A DNA stretch of 64,000 nt from assembly GCA_007922225.1 (NCBI GenBank), contig ML679969.1, positions 21,272,650-21,336,649 on the forward strand, read 5' to 3'. A program made the translations under genes and the position numbers. Shown piece by piece: positions 1-12,221 of the stretch. The notes under the pieces were generated by a model. That model was not told the origin of the DNA, did no database searches, and saw only the letters and a program-made list of their open reading frames with translations. Position 1 is the stretch's first letter. Every line of letters begins with the position of its first letter. This DNA is from Emydura subglobosa. Its lineage: Eukaryota; Chordata; Testudines; Chelidae.

Positions 1-283
<283 letters not shown>

Positions 284-917
284 TGACTTTATCGCCCTTC
301 CTCTGTGGGGCAGGTGGGGAGGGGAGAACAAATCACTTGAGGAACAGAGGTGTGTGGTGGCTAAAGAAGGGCAAGAGCTTCTTTGTGGATTAGGCCTCCC
401 CTGTAATGTGGCAGTCCTGTCCTGTCGTGTCTCCCCCACGCCTCCCCCGCCCCACGTGCTGGAGTTGTGAAGCCAAGGAGCGCTCTGGTTCCTCTTTAGC
501 CTGCAGCTGCTGATTAATGGACTCTCTGGTGTTTAATTTCATTTAATTTCACTTATATTATTTATTGAATGGTTTCTGCCCTCTGCCTTGTAGGAAGTGT
601 TTTGAAGGCAGCACCATGGTAACACCCAATTTAATAATCACAGCCTTCTAAAATATGCAAGCAGCAGATAATTACCCTGCTGTAGAAAGCACAGGCAGCT
701 TTTGTCATTTAAATTACATTTTTTCTCCTTGTTTTTTTTTTGAACCAGGACACAGATAATGAATGTGTATGTGAGCAGAATTGCTGCCCTGCAGACATCT
801 GCCACAAGCAAGCAGCAAGTGTGCTCAGTATGGTCAAGCTGGCACTGGAGAGCCTGTGGGCCTAGTGAGGAAGCTGGTGCATGCTTTATTTGGTTTATTA
901 GCACGGAGACGTTGCAT

Positions 918-1000
918 GTAATGGCTTAGTGGGTTAATATACTAGCTTTCCATTTTAGGGGGAGTCTGCATTCAAATCCCGTTTAGCCAGAACTGTAACA
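918..1000 (+). repeat. tRNA-derived SINE head (MIR-like), degraded
   Basis: A sequence resembling a Pol III A box (TGGCTTAGTGGGTTAA, from about 922) is followed after about 50 bases by a B-box-like GCATTCAAATCCC (about 967-980). That spacing and order are those of a tRNA-derived SINE on the + strand, such as MIR or another CORE-SINE. The downstream body could not be assigned, and both boxes have diverged. A chance match is possible. Confidence 0.4.
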
Positions 1001-1160
1001 GAGCTTGACGGTCTCGGTGGTCATGTGTGTCTATCACAAAATTGATGTGCAGTTCAGCCCAATTGTGTTGTCTGCTCAGGAGAGGCCCAAAATTGGAATT
1101 GGCAAAGCAGTGTGAGGACCCAGGACTGGACTAGGAGCAAGTCTGCTACAGATCAGGATA

Positions 1161-1245
1161 TCATAGAATCATAGAATATTAGAGTTGGAAGGGACCTCGG
1201 GAGGTCATCTAGTCCAACTCCCTGCTCAAAGCAGGACTAACCTCA
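1161..1245 (-). mobile_element. CR1 LINE 3' end fragment
   Basis: It starts with TCATAGAATCATAGAAT, the reverse complement of the short ATTCTATGA repeats that end CR1 elements. It continues with GTTGGAAGGGACCT, GGTCATCTAGTCCAACTCC and CTGCTCAAAGCAGGA, which are hallmark CR1 3' sequences. Only the last 85 or so bases of the LINE are present, a usual 5' truncation. The insertion is antisense to DIAPH1. Confidence 0.9.
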
Positions 1246-2438
1246 GCTATATCAGATATAGGTGAATTGATAGAGCTGTTTGCAAGCCAAGGTCTGGGGT
1301 ATATTGGTGTGCTACAGACCAGGATTGTGGGGCATTAGCAGAGCTCTGTGGAGATCAGACAGTAACAAATTCATCCAAATGTGGAACCTGTTTGCTCCTT
1401 GTCCACAATGCAGAAGTGTTGCTTGGGTCCTTTTTCAGCTTTACTGCCTAAGGTGTTGGTGCTGAAAAAACAGACAGAATTACTGGTAGGAACAGGCTTT
1501 CCAGTGGTGATGCTGGGTGGTAGTAGTAATTGTATCAACCGCTTGCATTTTGATAGTGCCCTCAAAGTTCCAGGGCCTGTCCCACTTCTACAAGGACACA
1601 GTCTCTGACCCTTAAGACCTTACAATACAAGAAGTCAGGGAGCTTAAGATGAATGTGGAAGATGGTGTGGTTGTAAAAGAGGACACAGGGCTGGTGGTGT
1701 TGGGGGAAGCAGTGTGATAAAGAGAAAAGAGCCATCTAGTGGGGGGTGGAGGGGAAGGTCCAGCTGTGAAGGTCTTTGAAGATGAGATTAAGAAGCCTGA
1801 ATTTTATTTGGAAGAAAAGAGAGGGCTAGTAGAAGGATTCAGAGTGTTTGGAGGAAAGACATGGTAAGAATGACTGGCAAGGAAGATGATCTCAATAGCT
1901 ACATTTTACATGGACTGGAGAGGTGAAATGTGGGTTTCAGAGGGACTGGAGAGGAGATTGCAATCACCAGGACAGGAGATGATGATGATCATTTTAGCTG
2001 TGTGGCTAGAAAAGAAATGCTAGATCTTAAAGGGGTTATGGAGAAAGATGTGGCAAGATCTGGACACAATGTGGATGTGTGGGGAGCTGTCAAATGTGAG
2101 CCCCAGAATATGGGCCTCAGTAACAGGGCAACTGTATTGTCAACAGTGAGATTGGAAAGACTAGTGAGAATTTTGGAGGAAAAGTTAGGAGTTCATATTT
2201 AGCCATTTAAGTTTGATGGCAAGGGAACATGGAAACAGACTGAGGTAAGGGAAGCAGGTAGGATGGACAAGTAGATATGAGAGCCATTGGTTCTAAGATG
2301 GTAGTTGAAACTGTTTGAGCAGAAAGATCACCCGGAGAGAATGTGTAAAGGGAGTCGAGGAGAGGGCCAAGGACGGAAGTGTGTGAGGCACCTGCAAAGA
2401 GTTCGAGGGGAGGATCTGGACCCACTGAAAGATGTTAA

Positions 2439-2708
<270 letters not shown>

Positions 2709-3064
2709 TAGCACTGAGGAGTGAGAGTGAGGTAGGAATACATAAGGAGGACACTGAGCTGCCTTCAGAAAGAGTACATAGGAGCTAGCTGCCAAGAGAC
2801 CATCTGCTGCGTAGTGGGAGGGAAGGTAGGCATGGGAAACTTCTCAGTTTGCAGTCGATTGAACACCTTGATTGACCAGTTTCTCTGTGGTGAATTTGTG
2901 ATCCTTTTCTTTGGATCCTGAGCACTGTGCTGGAGTGGGAGTATGTGAGGGAGGAGAATTCATGCTAGTATGTGATATTGTCCATTCAGTCTAACTTTCT
3001 TTTCCCCTCTCCTCTCCCTCTCCCTGCTTCCTGTTCTGTGGATTCATCGGTCCGTTACCTGCAG

Positions 3065-3073
3065 CCTCCAAGG
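3065..3073 (+). CDS. DIAPH1: DIAPH1 9-nt microexon in the FH2 linker
   Basis: The nine bases CCTCCAAGG sit between a good acceptor (TCCGTTACCTGCAG) and a strong donor (GTGAGT). Joined between the exons at 2556-2670 and 42161-42256 they give the reading [12 protein letters not shown]. The corresponding human segment, from memory, is K-T-S-K-A-K-K-D-Q-E-G-G. Skipping the microexon keeps frame (one Ser-Ser-Lys step lost), so alternative use would change the FH2 linker length by three residues. It was identified by frame logic and similarity, not by transcript data. Confidence 0.85.
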
Positions 3074-6000
3074 GTGAGTAGCATCAACATCTCTGAGACT
3101 GCTTTGGGGAGACTCTACCATCTGAAAAGCAATTCTACTGAGTGGGGGAGTGATTCCTGCTCAGGGAAAAGGAATCTTAGGGTGGGGTGACTAGCCTGGA
3201 GAAGGAAACCCAAGAAAGAGGATGCTGGAGGTGGTTTCCTCCCATTAGCAGGCCTTTTCCCTCTTCTGCAGTAATATTCGTGATGGTTCCTGAGAGTTTG
3301 GTTTACTTATCGAATGCAGCTGAAATTCTCATACCCTCACCTGAGGTATGTGTCAGGCTTCTCCATGAGCCCCAGGCTCTCTTCCCCTCCGTTCTTCTCT
3401 TTTTTAAGGAGTTGCGAACAGAATGCACAGATTTTGCTCACCCCCTGATTTTCTTTCTAGCATAGCAATGATGTTACCGTATTATGTATTTATAGGGTTC
3501 CCCCCCCCCCCATGAATTCCTTCTGTCAGACTGTTGCAGCACTCACCTAACTCCATGAATTCTTCACCCGTGTCCTCTCTGAAGCTTTACCCTGAACTTA
3601 GGCTCCTTGTTTGTTCTGGACCTGTGCTTTCCCCTCCCTGTAACACCTTGTCTGTGTTGAGGGGGTGAAGCTTAACTCACACATGAGTTACCCCTACCAG
3701 TGACATGGGTTCCTTGTCTGTAAGGGTGAAACTTTACTCTTCCTCCTCCTTGTTGGACTTCCTGACTGTAGTTGGAGTGCCAGACTCCTCTCTGAAGTGT
3801 AGGATGAAGCTTTTCCCCTACCCTTGGCTGAAGTTGTTGGGAGTAGTTGCAGGACCCCTGCCTGAAATGGGGTGCAGTGGATTGGAAGAGCTTGTCATGT
3901 TGCCAATTGAGATTGCAGCGGCTGATAAATTAGCTGTTTCATCTTCTCTCTGCTTTTTTGTTTTATTGAGATGTTCATCTCGACCCCTGATGAGTGAAGC
4001 TAATAAGCACTGCTTCAAAACCTCTGTCCCTCTCTCCTCCCCCAGCAGAATTAGCATATTTATAGACAGTATAATTTTTCCTCTTTAGCTGATCTGATGG
4101 TGCCAGGCTGCACTTTAATTTGTTTCAATAAGAAGCTTGACAGGCCGCCAGGTGCCTCTGGCAGCTTTCAGGAAGTGACTTGCACATTTGCATAAAGAAA
4201 AGTTCCCTCAGTGCTGCAATGAGGTCCTGTACAACCTCCTTTGCTGCCTGCAGGAGACCTGGCCAGGCTCAGGATGCTGCCTACCGCTGGCATGCCATTC
4301 TCAGGTGCACCCGCAACCCCTGTAGCAGCTGCCTGAGCTGAGCACAACTCTCACAGCTGCTCTTGCAAAGGCATCTGAACGGTCATGGTCCCAAATGGGT
4401 GAAAACCTTTCACAGGTTTGGAGTAATTGCATAGGAGGCAAAAAGAAAGACTCCTCTCCCTTCCCATAGTAGGTACCTGCACCCAGTAGATAGGGCAGAG
4501 AAGGGACCACTCTTTCCTGTCATTGGTGCTCTTCCAATGCCACGTGGGCAGGATATGTCCCATCTAGGAAGAAAGCAAATAATCCTCCTGGTGTTGTTTA
4601 TTGTATCTGTCAGAGGAAGGGACAGCAACACTTGGTGGGGAGGGTGGTAGTGTACTGCTGGAGTCCTTCAGTGTTGTATTATGCTTTCCTTGATCTCTTC
4701 TCCCCCACCTCCTGTATACAGATGATTGTCTCTCAGCCTTGCGTTGCCCTTGATGATACTGGCTCTTTCTGCTCTCTCTGCAGTTCAGTGGATTGGTATT
4801 AGCCTCGTGCTGGCCAACAGGCTGCTCTCTCATTTTTATGGACACCCCCCCCCCCCCGGGAGTGCATTCTGGGCAGAGGGAGGAGGGTGTGGTTGCTGTA
4901 TGAATCTTCTTCAGTTGTGCTTGTCAGATCTCTGTTAATCCAGTCCAAAAATCTCACTGCCACCCATATTGGTTCTAGCCTTATTCTCACATGGGTTTTC
5001 TCTGGTGAAGGTGGCAGGCTAGCAGATTCTGTACTCATGATGGCAACCACTCCATCCCTTCTAACTCCTAACCACTCTTTCCCTTACTGAGCCTCTCTCT
5101 CTCTTGTACAGAAACCCCCATGCCTTTTAGGAAGGATTCCTGGACTCTTCTGTTGAAAGGGCTGACCCTCTTATACAAGTGATCTGAAGTCAGCAGGGAC
5201 ACTCCTTCCTCTGATAAGTAGCTGTTGAATGAGGTTTCTCCATTCCTCTCTTTCCAGCATTCAGGGCTTGTCATGTCAGCAAACAAGTGTTTTTAGTCAA
5301 AGCATGACTGCTAGTTTAGGGAAGGTTGGGAGCCCAATGCCTCAAAAGCAGAGTGTAGGCCAGTCTTGACAGGCAAATATCTGTGCAGAGGTCATAACCT
5401 AGACTCCGCTATGCAATCAAATGATCCAGCGTACAGGGAAACCCAGGATGGCATGGGTAAAGTGCAACCCTTGGGACCAGGTTCAGCCTCTGGAGCACTT
5501 TGATGTATCCTGCTGCTGCCCCCTCTGTAATACAGAGCCACAGTCTGCACAGATCACAGTTCCACCATGCACTCTTAATCCTGGGGTGGGGCCATTGGTG
5601 CCTGACCCTCCTTCTCTATGAAAGATGAGGCCACCTGCAGTATGCGCTCTAATGCAAATTCAGTGCAGCCCTTTAGCTTCTATTAAGTTTTCTCGGGTTT
5701 GGGCAAAGTTTGGTGACCCTGTGCACAAGGGATCCATTGTAAATCAGGCTTAAGTGCTGCTTTTAGGCACCAGTGGATGCTACCCAGGAAAGCCTTAATA
5801 TACTCTTCATGCTGAGCAGTTGGAATCAGCCCAACTCAAGGCATCTGTGATTTAGAGAGGAGAGAAGGGTGATCAGCTATTGAACCTAGGCAATGTTGGC
5901 ACAGCTGGTGCTGTCTTGTGCAGTGGTGACAGTAAAAGGCAGGTTGTACAGTGCTAATGGAAAGTCTGAATGCCCAAGGTAGTGATTGGGGGATGGGTAA

Positions 6001-9000
6001 CTGCCTTTCTCATTAGGGTGGGCACTGTCTGAAGATGGTTCAGGCTGAAACATTGGGTTACTTAGCAGGGACGGTAGTGTGGTGACAATGGGTTTGGTGG
6101 CCTAGCATCCCTGTCGGGGGCATTAGCACTCAAGGACTCCTGGAAGTTGGGGGTTTGTCCTCTGGAGAGTGGAAACTAAATGGCTGAGGTGGGCAGTTTT
6201 AGTAAACTGCATGAGAGAGTTACTACTTCCCACTTCTCTAACTGTGCTGAATGAATGCTGTGCAGGCTGCAATGTCTCTATTAGGCATTAAAGTTCCCCG
6301 AAGAGGCACCTCACATGCTCTGTTCCACAGGTAGACTCCACTTTAATATGAGCAGGGCAATCTTTAATTTTTAACTGGCTTTCAATTAAAATTACAGAGC
6401 TGCACTTAGTTCTGTTTAATGGGTTTGGCAGTACGCTATGCCCTGCTCTCTGAAAGGTACAAACTGCACTTGGCCATCTTCCCACTCCCACCCCTCGCAC
6501 TTGCCTGTGAAATATTTAACTCCGCTCCTTCCTTTCAGCTCCCACACTTTTCTTTCAAAGTTTAATCATTTTTACCCAGGGGGTGAAGAAGAATCTCTCT
6601 TCTGTATGTGAAATGAGACTTGGAATGAGATGTCAGCAAAATGGCTTTGCCCTTCCTTTTTCCCTTTTTCTCTCTTTTTTCCATGCTTCAGTGACTCCAG
6701 CTTTCCCTGATTTTTATTTCAATTAGTCAGTCAGACATCTGATGACAGTTCAATTATTTAAATGCTGGGGGTCTTGTTTTTAATATCCCTCTCAGGGAAG
6801 TGAGTAGTTTGACAGGAAGAGCAATGGCTTAGCGGGCCAGCCAGAATGCTTGAACTACTGACATTGCCATCCGTTTTTGGCATGCCCGTCAGTGTGCTGT
6901 GATCAGAGAGGTGGCAGTGTACTGAATATGCGTAGGCTGCCTTATCAGAGCTTGGGCTATGGTGGACCTTCCTATCAACTTTTCTAACCCCATGCTTCAT
7001 TTTTGCAATTTCCCCACTCTGGTTGCCAGCATGTACTAAGAGAAAATATGCTGCATTCAGAATAGGGTGAATGGAAGGGGCTCACCCTCAGAAAGTTTGC
7101 AGAGAGGTGTGTGCAGCATTAGTGTGCAGTAACTGGCTGTCCACTCGTCTCTGTGGCTGGCATCTCTCCTTTCCTTTCTCCTGCTCTAATAGATGGATGC
7201 TGGGGCTCTCTTCCCCATCTCACTGAGTGCTCTATGCAGAGTATCTTTCTGATAACTGATTAATATTTATGGAGATAAAAGCAAATGGAAGGCAAGGCAC
7301 TCTCCTCTATACCAAGGCAGGGTTTTCTCCTCAGAGACTCCCAGCCTGTGAAAATTTCACAAGCTTTTATAGAGAGGTTGCTCACAATTGATCATTTGCT
7401 TTCTCAGCTGACTCTGAAATGAACTGAAATCCAAATGAAATGCTGAGGGCAGCAGTGTCCCAGGGTCAGCCTCACTCCTCCCTTTCTCTCATCATCTTGT
7501 GTTGGGATATCAGAATTCCTTGGAGCTGTGCAATATGATAGAAGAGGTGGTGTAGAGCCAGGAAGCCATTGTGTGGGGGAGACAGATCCTGTCCAAGAGT
7601 GTTGAGTGGTGTTTCCTTGCCCTCCCTCTTCCAGGAGCTCCAGTTCCCATCTATTATGGGGAATTTGCCTCTGTTCTGAGAAGAGGGTTTGTAGCTGTGC
7701 TCTGTCTTAACAGTTATTGTTGCTACAGCATGCGAACACAGGTAGGACTATAAACACTGATCCCTAATCACCTTTGCCTTTGAGTACTCCCAAAAAAGAG
7801 AGAGAGTAGCTCTGGGCCCCTTGCAAACACACGATATTTTTGTTACTGCTGTAAAATGTACAAATCACAGATTTGCAAAGAGAGGCTCATTAGAAAATAT
7901 AATAGCACGTGTTTTTTTTTCTTTGCAAAAAAACTGATATGAAATTCAGTGAGAGGTTCTGACAAGGAGGAGGTTAATGTATGCTGGCTGGGTTGAAATT
8001 ACTGAAGCTGAGAGGTGTTCAGGCAGCTTATGTTAGGAATGTGCTTCTCAGTCCTGGCCACACTTCCATGTTAGTGGCTGTAGGAGGGCCCTCTTTACTG
8101 CTGGTAATTGCAGAATCTAGCCTTCTGAATGTCTGTTCCCCTACAGATCAGGGTCTGTGTGCTGGGTAGGTGTCACTACCACTCTAGAGCTCTGTTCCTA
8201 AAGTCCATTACCAGTAATGTGTCTGTGCCATACAGGAACATGGTTCTGTGGAATCCTCTTCCAGTATGGCACAGGATTCATAGCACTAAGCCCCTGTAAA
8301 CAGAAGCCATTTGGGGTGCTATTAAATGCAGAAATTGAACTATTTTCTCCACCATAAGTGATGCTTGCAATATCAACCACCTAATCTCCACCCTTAAATA
8401 AAAAAATGCCTACCCTAAGCAGAGCCTTTCCTATAACTTGAAAGGTGAGAGGAGCCAGAGAGTCCAAGAAGTCCACTAGAGACTTCACTGTTGCTCATCT
8501 CTTCTACATATTACAAAGATGGACAGCAGTTCAAACCCTAAGATACGCAGCGTCGTAACAAAACCTTTTGAAAGCTGGTGCCTGTGTATTCTGAATCATG
8601 CTGCTCACAAGTCTCAACTTGGATTCAAATTTTCCTGGGCTGTGTTGTGTTTGAGATTCAGGGCTCTAATTAGTCTTCTCTGGCTCTCTGTCTGAGGAGT
8701 GGGACACCAGGGAAGTGGAGAGGGAAGGCCCTTTGGATTTTAGGATGCTGTGTACTCTCCCCTCCTCAAGGTAAAGTGGAGGTTGTGGCTGGGGTGCTGA
8801 TTCCACTTTCCCAAGGTGAGACAAGCTCAGTCCCTGAGCATTAATATTTCAGGCCGCTCCCATCTCCTCACCCACAGCGCTGTTGTGAAACTCTTCCAGC
8901 CCCACCGACGAAGCTGGTAATTGCAAACACATGTAAGCACAATCCACCTTTGTGAAAACCTGCCGAAAAATTGATGTGTTCAGGGAGTGCTGGTGTCTGC

Positions 9001-11881
9001 TGTTGCTGAACACAGGAGCTGTGGCTCACGCTCCAGTACCTGCAGTGCAGCTTAGCTTCTTGTGTCAGGTGGGGGCAAGGGGAGAGCCCTTGTCCTTCTG
9101 CTTCGATCGCATTGTTTACCTGATCTGATCGGACATGTTGTGACCATCAATCCAGCAGAGGAAGGCCTTTAATCTGTGTGTGTGTGTGGTGAGGTGGGAG
9201 TGTGAATTAGTTCACTCCATTAGCGCAGGTGTCAAGTGGAGTCAGACACCTATGAGCAGACCACCTCTGTTAAGTATAGTTTTGAGGGGACCCACTGTGA
9301 TCCTCTCCAAGCTAAGTGTGAGTGAACCTGTACTGCTTTGACTGTAGCTCTGGCATGAGGATTCAATAGCATTCCTACTGGTTCTTTTAAAAGAAAGCAG
9401 AACTGGTCTAGAGGGTCTTGAAGAATGCCCCTTCGCTATCCTCAGCCAGGGCAGTTTCAGGTCATTTTGCTAACCGTGAACCAGCGTGCAATAATAGATA
9501 AAGCAAACTTTGTTTGAGGCAGCCCCTGTTAGCCCATCCCCTCTGCTCTATTGGCCCTCTCTGTGGCTCATGAGGCTTCATCAGTGTCCCTTTTTCTTAC
9601 TTCTGCTTCTCCAGTACTTCATCCTTTGTAAATATCTCTCATGCTCTTTTGCTTTCTCATGTGGCTTTTCTGCCCATGTCTCCTTACTATGATCTCCCCT
9701 CCCTGCTCTTCCTCTGCCCCCTTGGGGTGGGAGGCTACAGTGCTTGCCTTGATCATTTCCTACATGTGGGTCACAAGTGTTGTAGAGGGTGGAGGGTCTG
9801 CCAGAGAAAATTTGTGGGTGTCACCCCGCAGGTGTGGGTTAGTCTGCCAGCAGGAGCGAGACTTGAGTTAAAGGAGTTTATTTCTGCCTGTTTAACAAAC
9901 CCCAAACACTGGAGCCATATCGACTAGATTCCATTTCCAGGGCCATCTCCATGCTGTGGGGGTAGGGGCTTGGAAAGACACGCTCTGTATCTGTCTGTTC
10001 TGTCACTCAAGCACTTCTGTCTCTGAAATGGCCACTGAACCCTTGCTCCCAAGTTTTGTGTATAGATGGGCCCTGCAGGAATTGACTGGGAGGTGTGGTA
10101 TTCTGCAGGCCCCATGCGGAATCCTGTTGGCTCTGCAGGGCTGAAGCAAACGACTGTGAAGTGTACAGCTGCTGCAGAGCTCTGTGGGAGCTAGGAGCAG
10201 CATGCTTGTTTTGCACAGCATGAATGTGCAAAGACATTGTCAATGCTATGGATTACTCTGTTTCTGTGAGTGCGGAAGTTGTTTAGACCACCAGGGTTTC
10301 CTCAGCTTCTATTGTTTGCTTCATTGCCTGTCAAACATAACTCCTTCCCCCACACTAGCCAGCACACTCACCACATCACTTGCTTCTCCAAGCAGTGTTA
10401 GTTTGTATTACCTCAGATAATAAAAATCTACCTGCCTCTTTGCATCTGCACTGCTCTCATGAGGTTTGTGTTGTGCCTGCTGCTTTGTTTGTCTTAGAGA
10501 CCAGACAGTTATGCCCTTGGTGTCCCTAGTTTTTCTACCTCTTTCCTCCTCTTCTGGAGGGTCAGGTGCTTGTCTCAGAACTGACATTTACTGCTGGGAA
10601 CCTCATTACTCCATCCACAGGCTCAGTTCTGATTCAGACAGGCTCGTGCTGCTGCGAAGGTCACGGGCAGGAGAACTCCCGACCTTTCTTCCTCTCCTGC
10701 CACTTCTCCCCTGACTACCCTTTGAGGAGCTTCCCTTCAATGCTGCAGCTCTCCAGAGCTCCCAAAAAGCCACCTCATCCCAGTGCTCTGATTGGGAAAA
10801 CTTCAATGAGAAATAAGGGAACATTGTGGGAGCTTTGAGATTTATTAATTTTCCTTGTTATTTGTGCTCATTCTCAAAGTGTTACAACACTGAAAGGGAG
10901 ACTGCTAAATTTGATCCAAACAAGAGATAAACCCCCAAGTCACTGCTGAGTTGCCCTCTTGCCAAGGGTTGTGTGCACGGGACAGCATGCAGTACCTCCA
11001 TGTTCCTCTCACCCAATTGCCCAGCCTGGGAGGGAGAGGAAAATGGTCTCCCCCACACACACCCTATAATCAGAGTGGAGGGAGGGAGGCATTCAGGAAT
11101 TTTCTTATCCTTCACCTCCATTAACCAGTCTCTGTATGTGTATGGGCAGAGGGTCCTAGCACATGAAGAAGGGACAGCCGTTTTAGTAGTGCTCTGGCTC
11201 GCTCTTCACTTCAAGTCCCACTTTTCTGTAAGGCTGAAATTTCGAGCTATTCAATATAGCTGATACAGTTTTTCTAACAGAAAATGGGCACTGTAAACCC
11301 TAGCTGTTGCTAAAAGAATCTCTGGGTCTCATGGGGGAGATGGCAGGGGATAGATCCAAATAGTCTGGGAAACTTTTAATTAAAAAATAAAAAAATTTAT
11401 TTCCCAGTCAATCTAGAATGGCTAAAAGGGAAAGGGATTTGTAACCTGTTAACTACTGTTCTCTTAGCCCAGGACATTCTTCTCCCGGTGGAAGGAGTGT
11501 TGGATAAAATTGCCGCCTCCTCCTCAGAACTGTTTCTAGAAACAAATCCTTTTGCTAAAATGAACTGTAAAATGAAAATGTCAAACTCTACTAGACTGGC
11601 AGTTCCTCAGGGTAGGGAGCTTGTCTGTACAGTGCTAGGCAGGTCTTCAGCTGCCAAAGAAAATCCACAGAAACTACCGTAAGAAAATGTTCATGTTGCC
11701 CTATTAAGCTCTCAGGTGTGAGGAAGTGCCAGCCCCAGCATCACCCATGTTATCTCTGCTGGCCCTTTGTATATTGTATTTGAGATCAGCAAAGGTGCTT
11801 TTATCAAACAGATCATATAGAACATCTTATACTGTTTTTTCCTTTTATGTGCATGCCAGATGGAGATCATGAAAGTCAGTT
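3074..11881 (+). other. First part of the 39-kb DIAPH1 intron, mostly unique
   Basis: The donor GTGAGT is at 3074 and the matching acceptor is at 42160, giving an intron of 39,087 nt. In this part I see only short homopolymers (C runs near 3498 and 4848), a TG run near 9177, and a possible degraded MIR/L2-type SINE tail near 11590-11640 (GGCAGTTCCTCAGGGTAGGG then TGTACAGTGCTAGGCA). No coding sequence, RNA gene or intact mobile element was recognised. Confidence 0.7.
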
Positions 11882-12221
11882 GCTTAGAACAGTGGTTCTC
11901 AACCAGGGGGACACAGAGATCTTCCAAGGGGTACATCCAGTCACTTAGATATTTGCCTAATTTTACAACAGGCTACATAAAAAGCACTAGCAAAGTCAGT
12001 ACAAATTAAAATTTCACACAGACAAAATGAGAAAGTAAGGAATTTTTCAGTAATAGAGTGCTGTGACACTTCTGTATTTTTATTTCTGATTTTGTAAGCA
12101 AATAGTTTTTAAGTGAGGTGAAAATAGTTTTTAAGTGAGGTGAAATTTGGGATAACCAGACAAATCAGACTCGTAAATGGGGTACAGTAGTCTGGAAAGG
12201 TTGAGAACCACTGGTTTAGAA
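11882..12221. mobile_element. hAT-type non-autonomous DNA transposon with 8-bp TSD
   Basis: The element body is 11890-12213. Its ends are perfect 15-bp inverted repeats: CAGTGGTTCTCAACC at the left and GGTTGAGAACCACTG at the right. It is flanked by 8-bp direct repeats, GCTTAGAA (11882-11889) and GTTTAGAA (12214-12221), which differ at one base. This TIR and 8-bp duplication are typical of hAT-Charlie type elements. The 324-bp AT-rich interior has no transposase frame, so it is a MITE. It contains a 22-bp tandem duplication (starts near 12101 and 12123). Confidence 0.92.
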
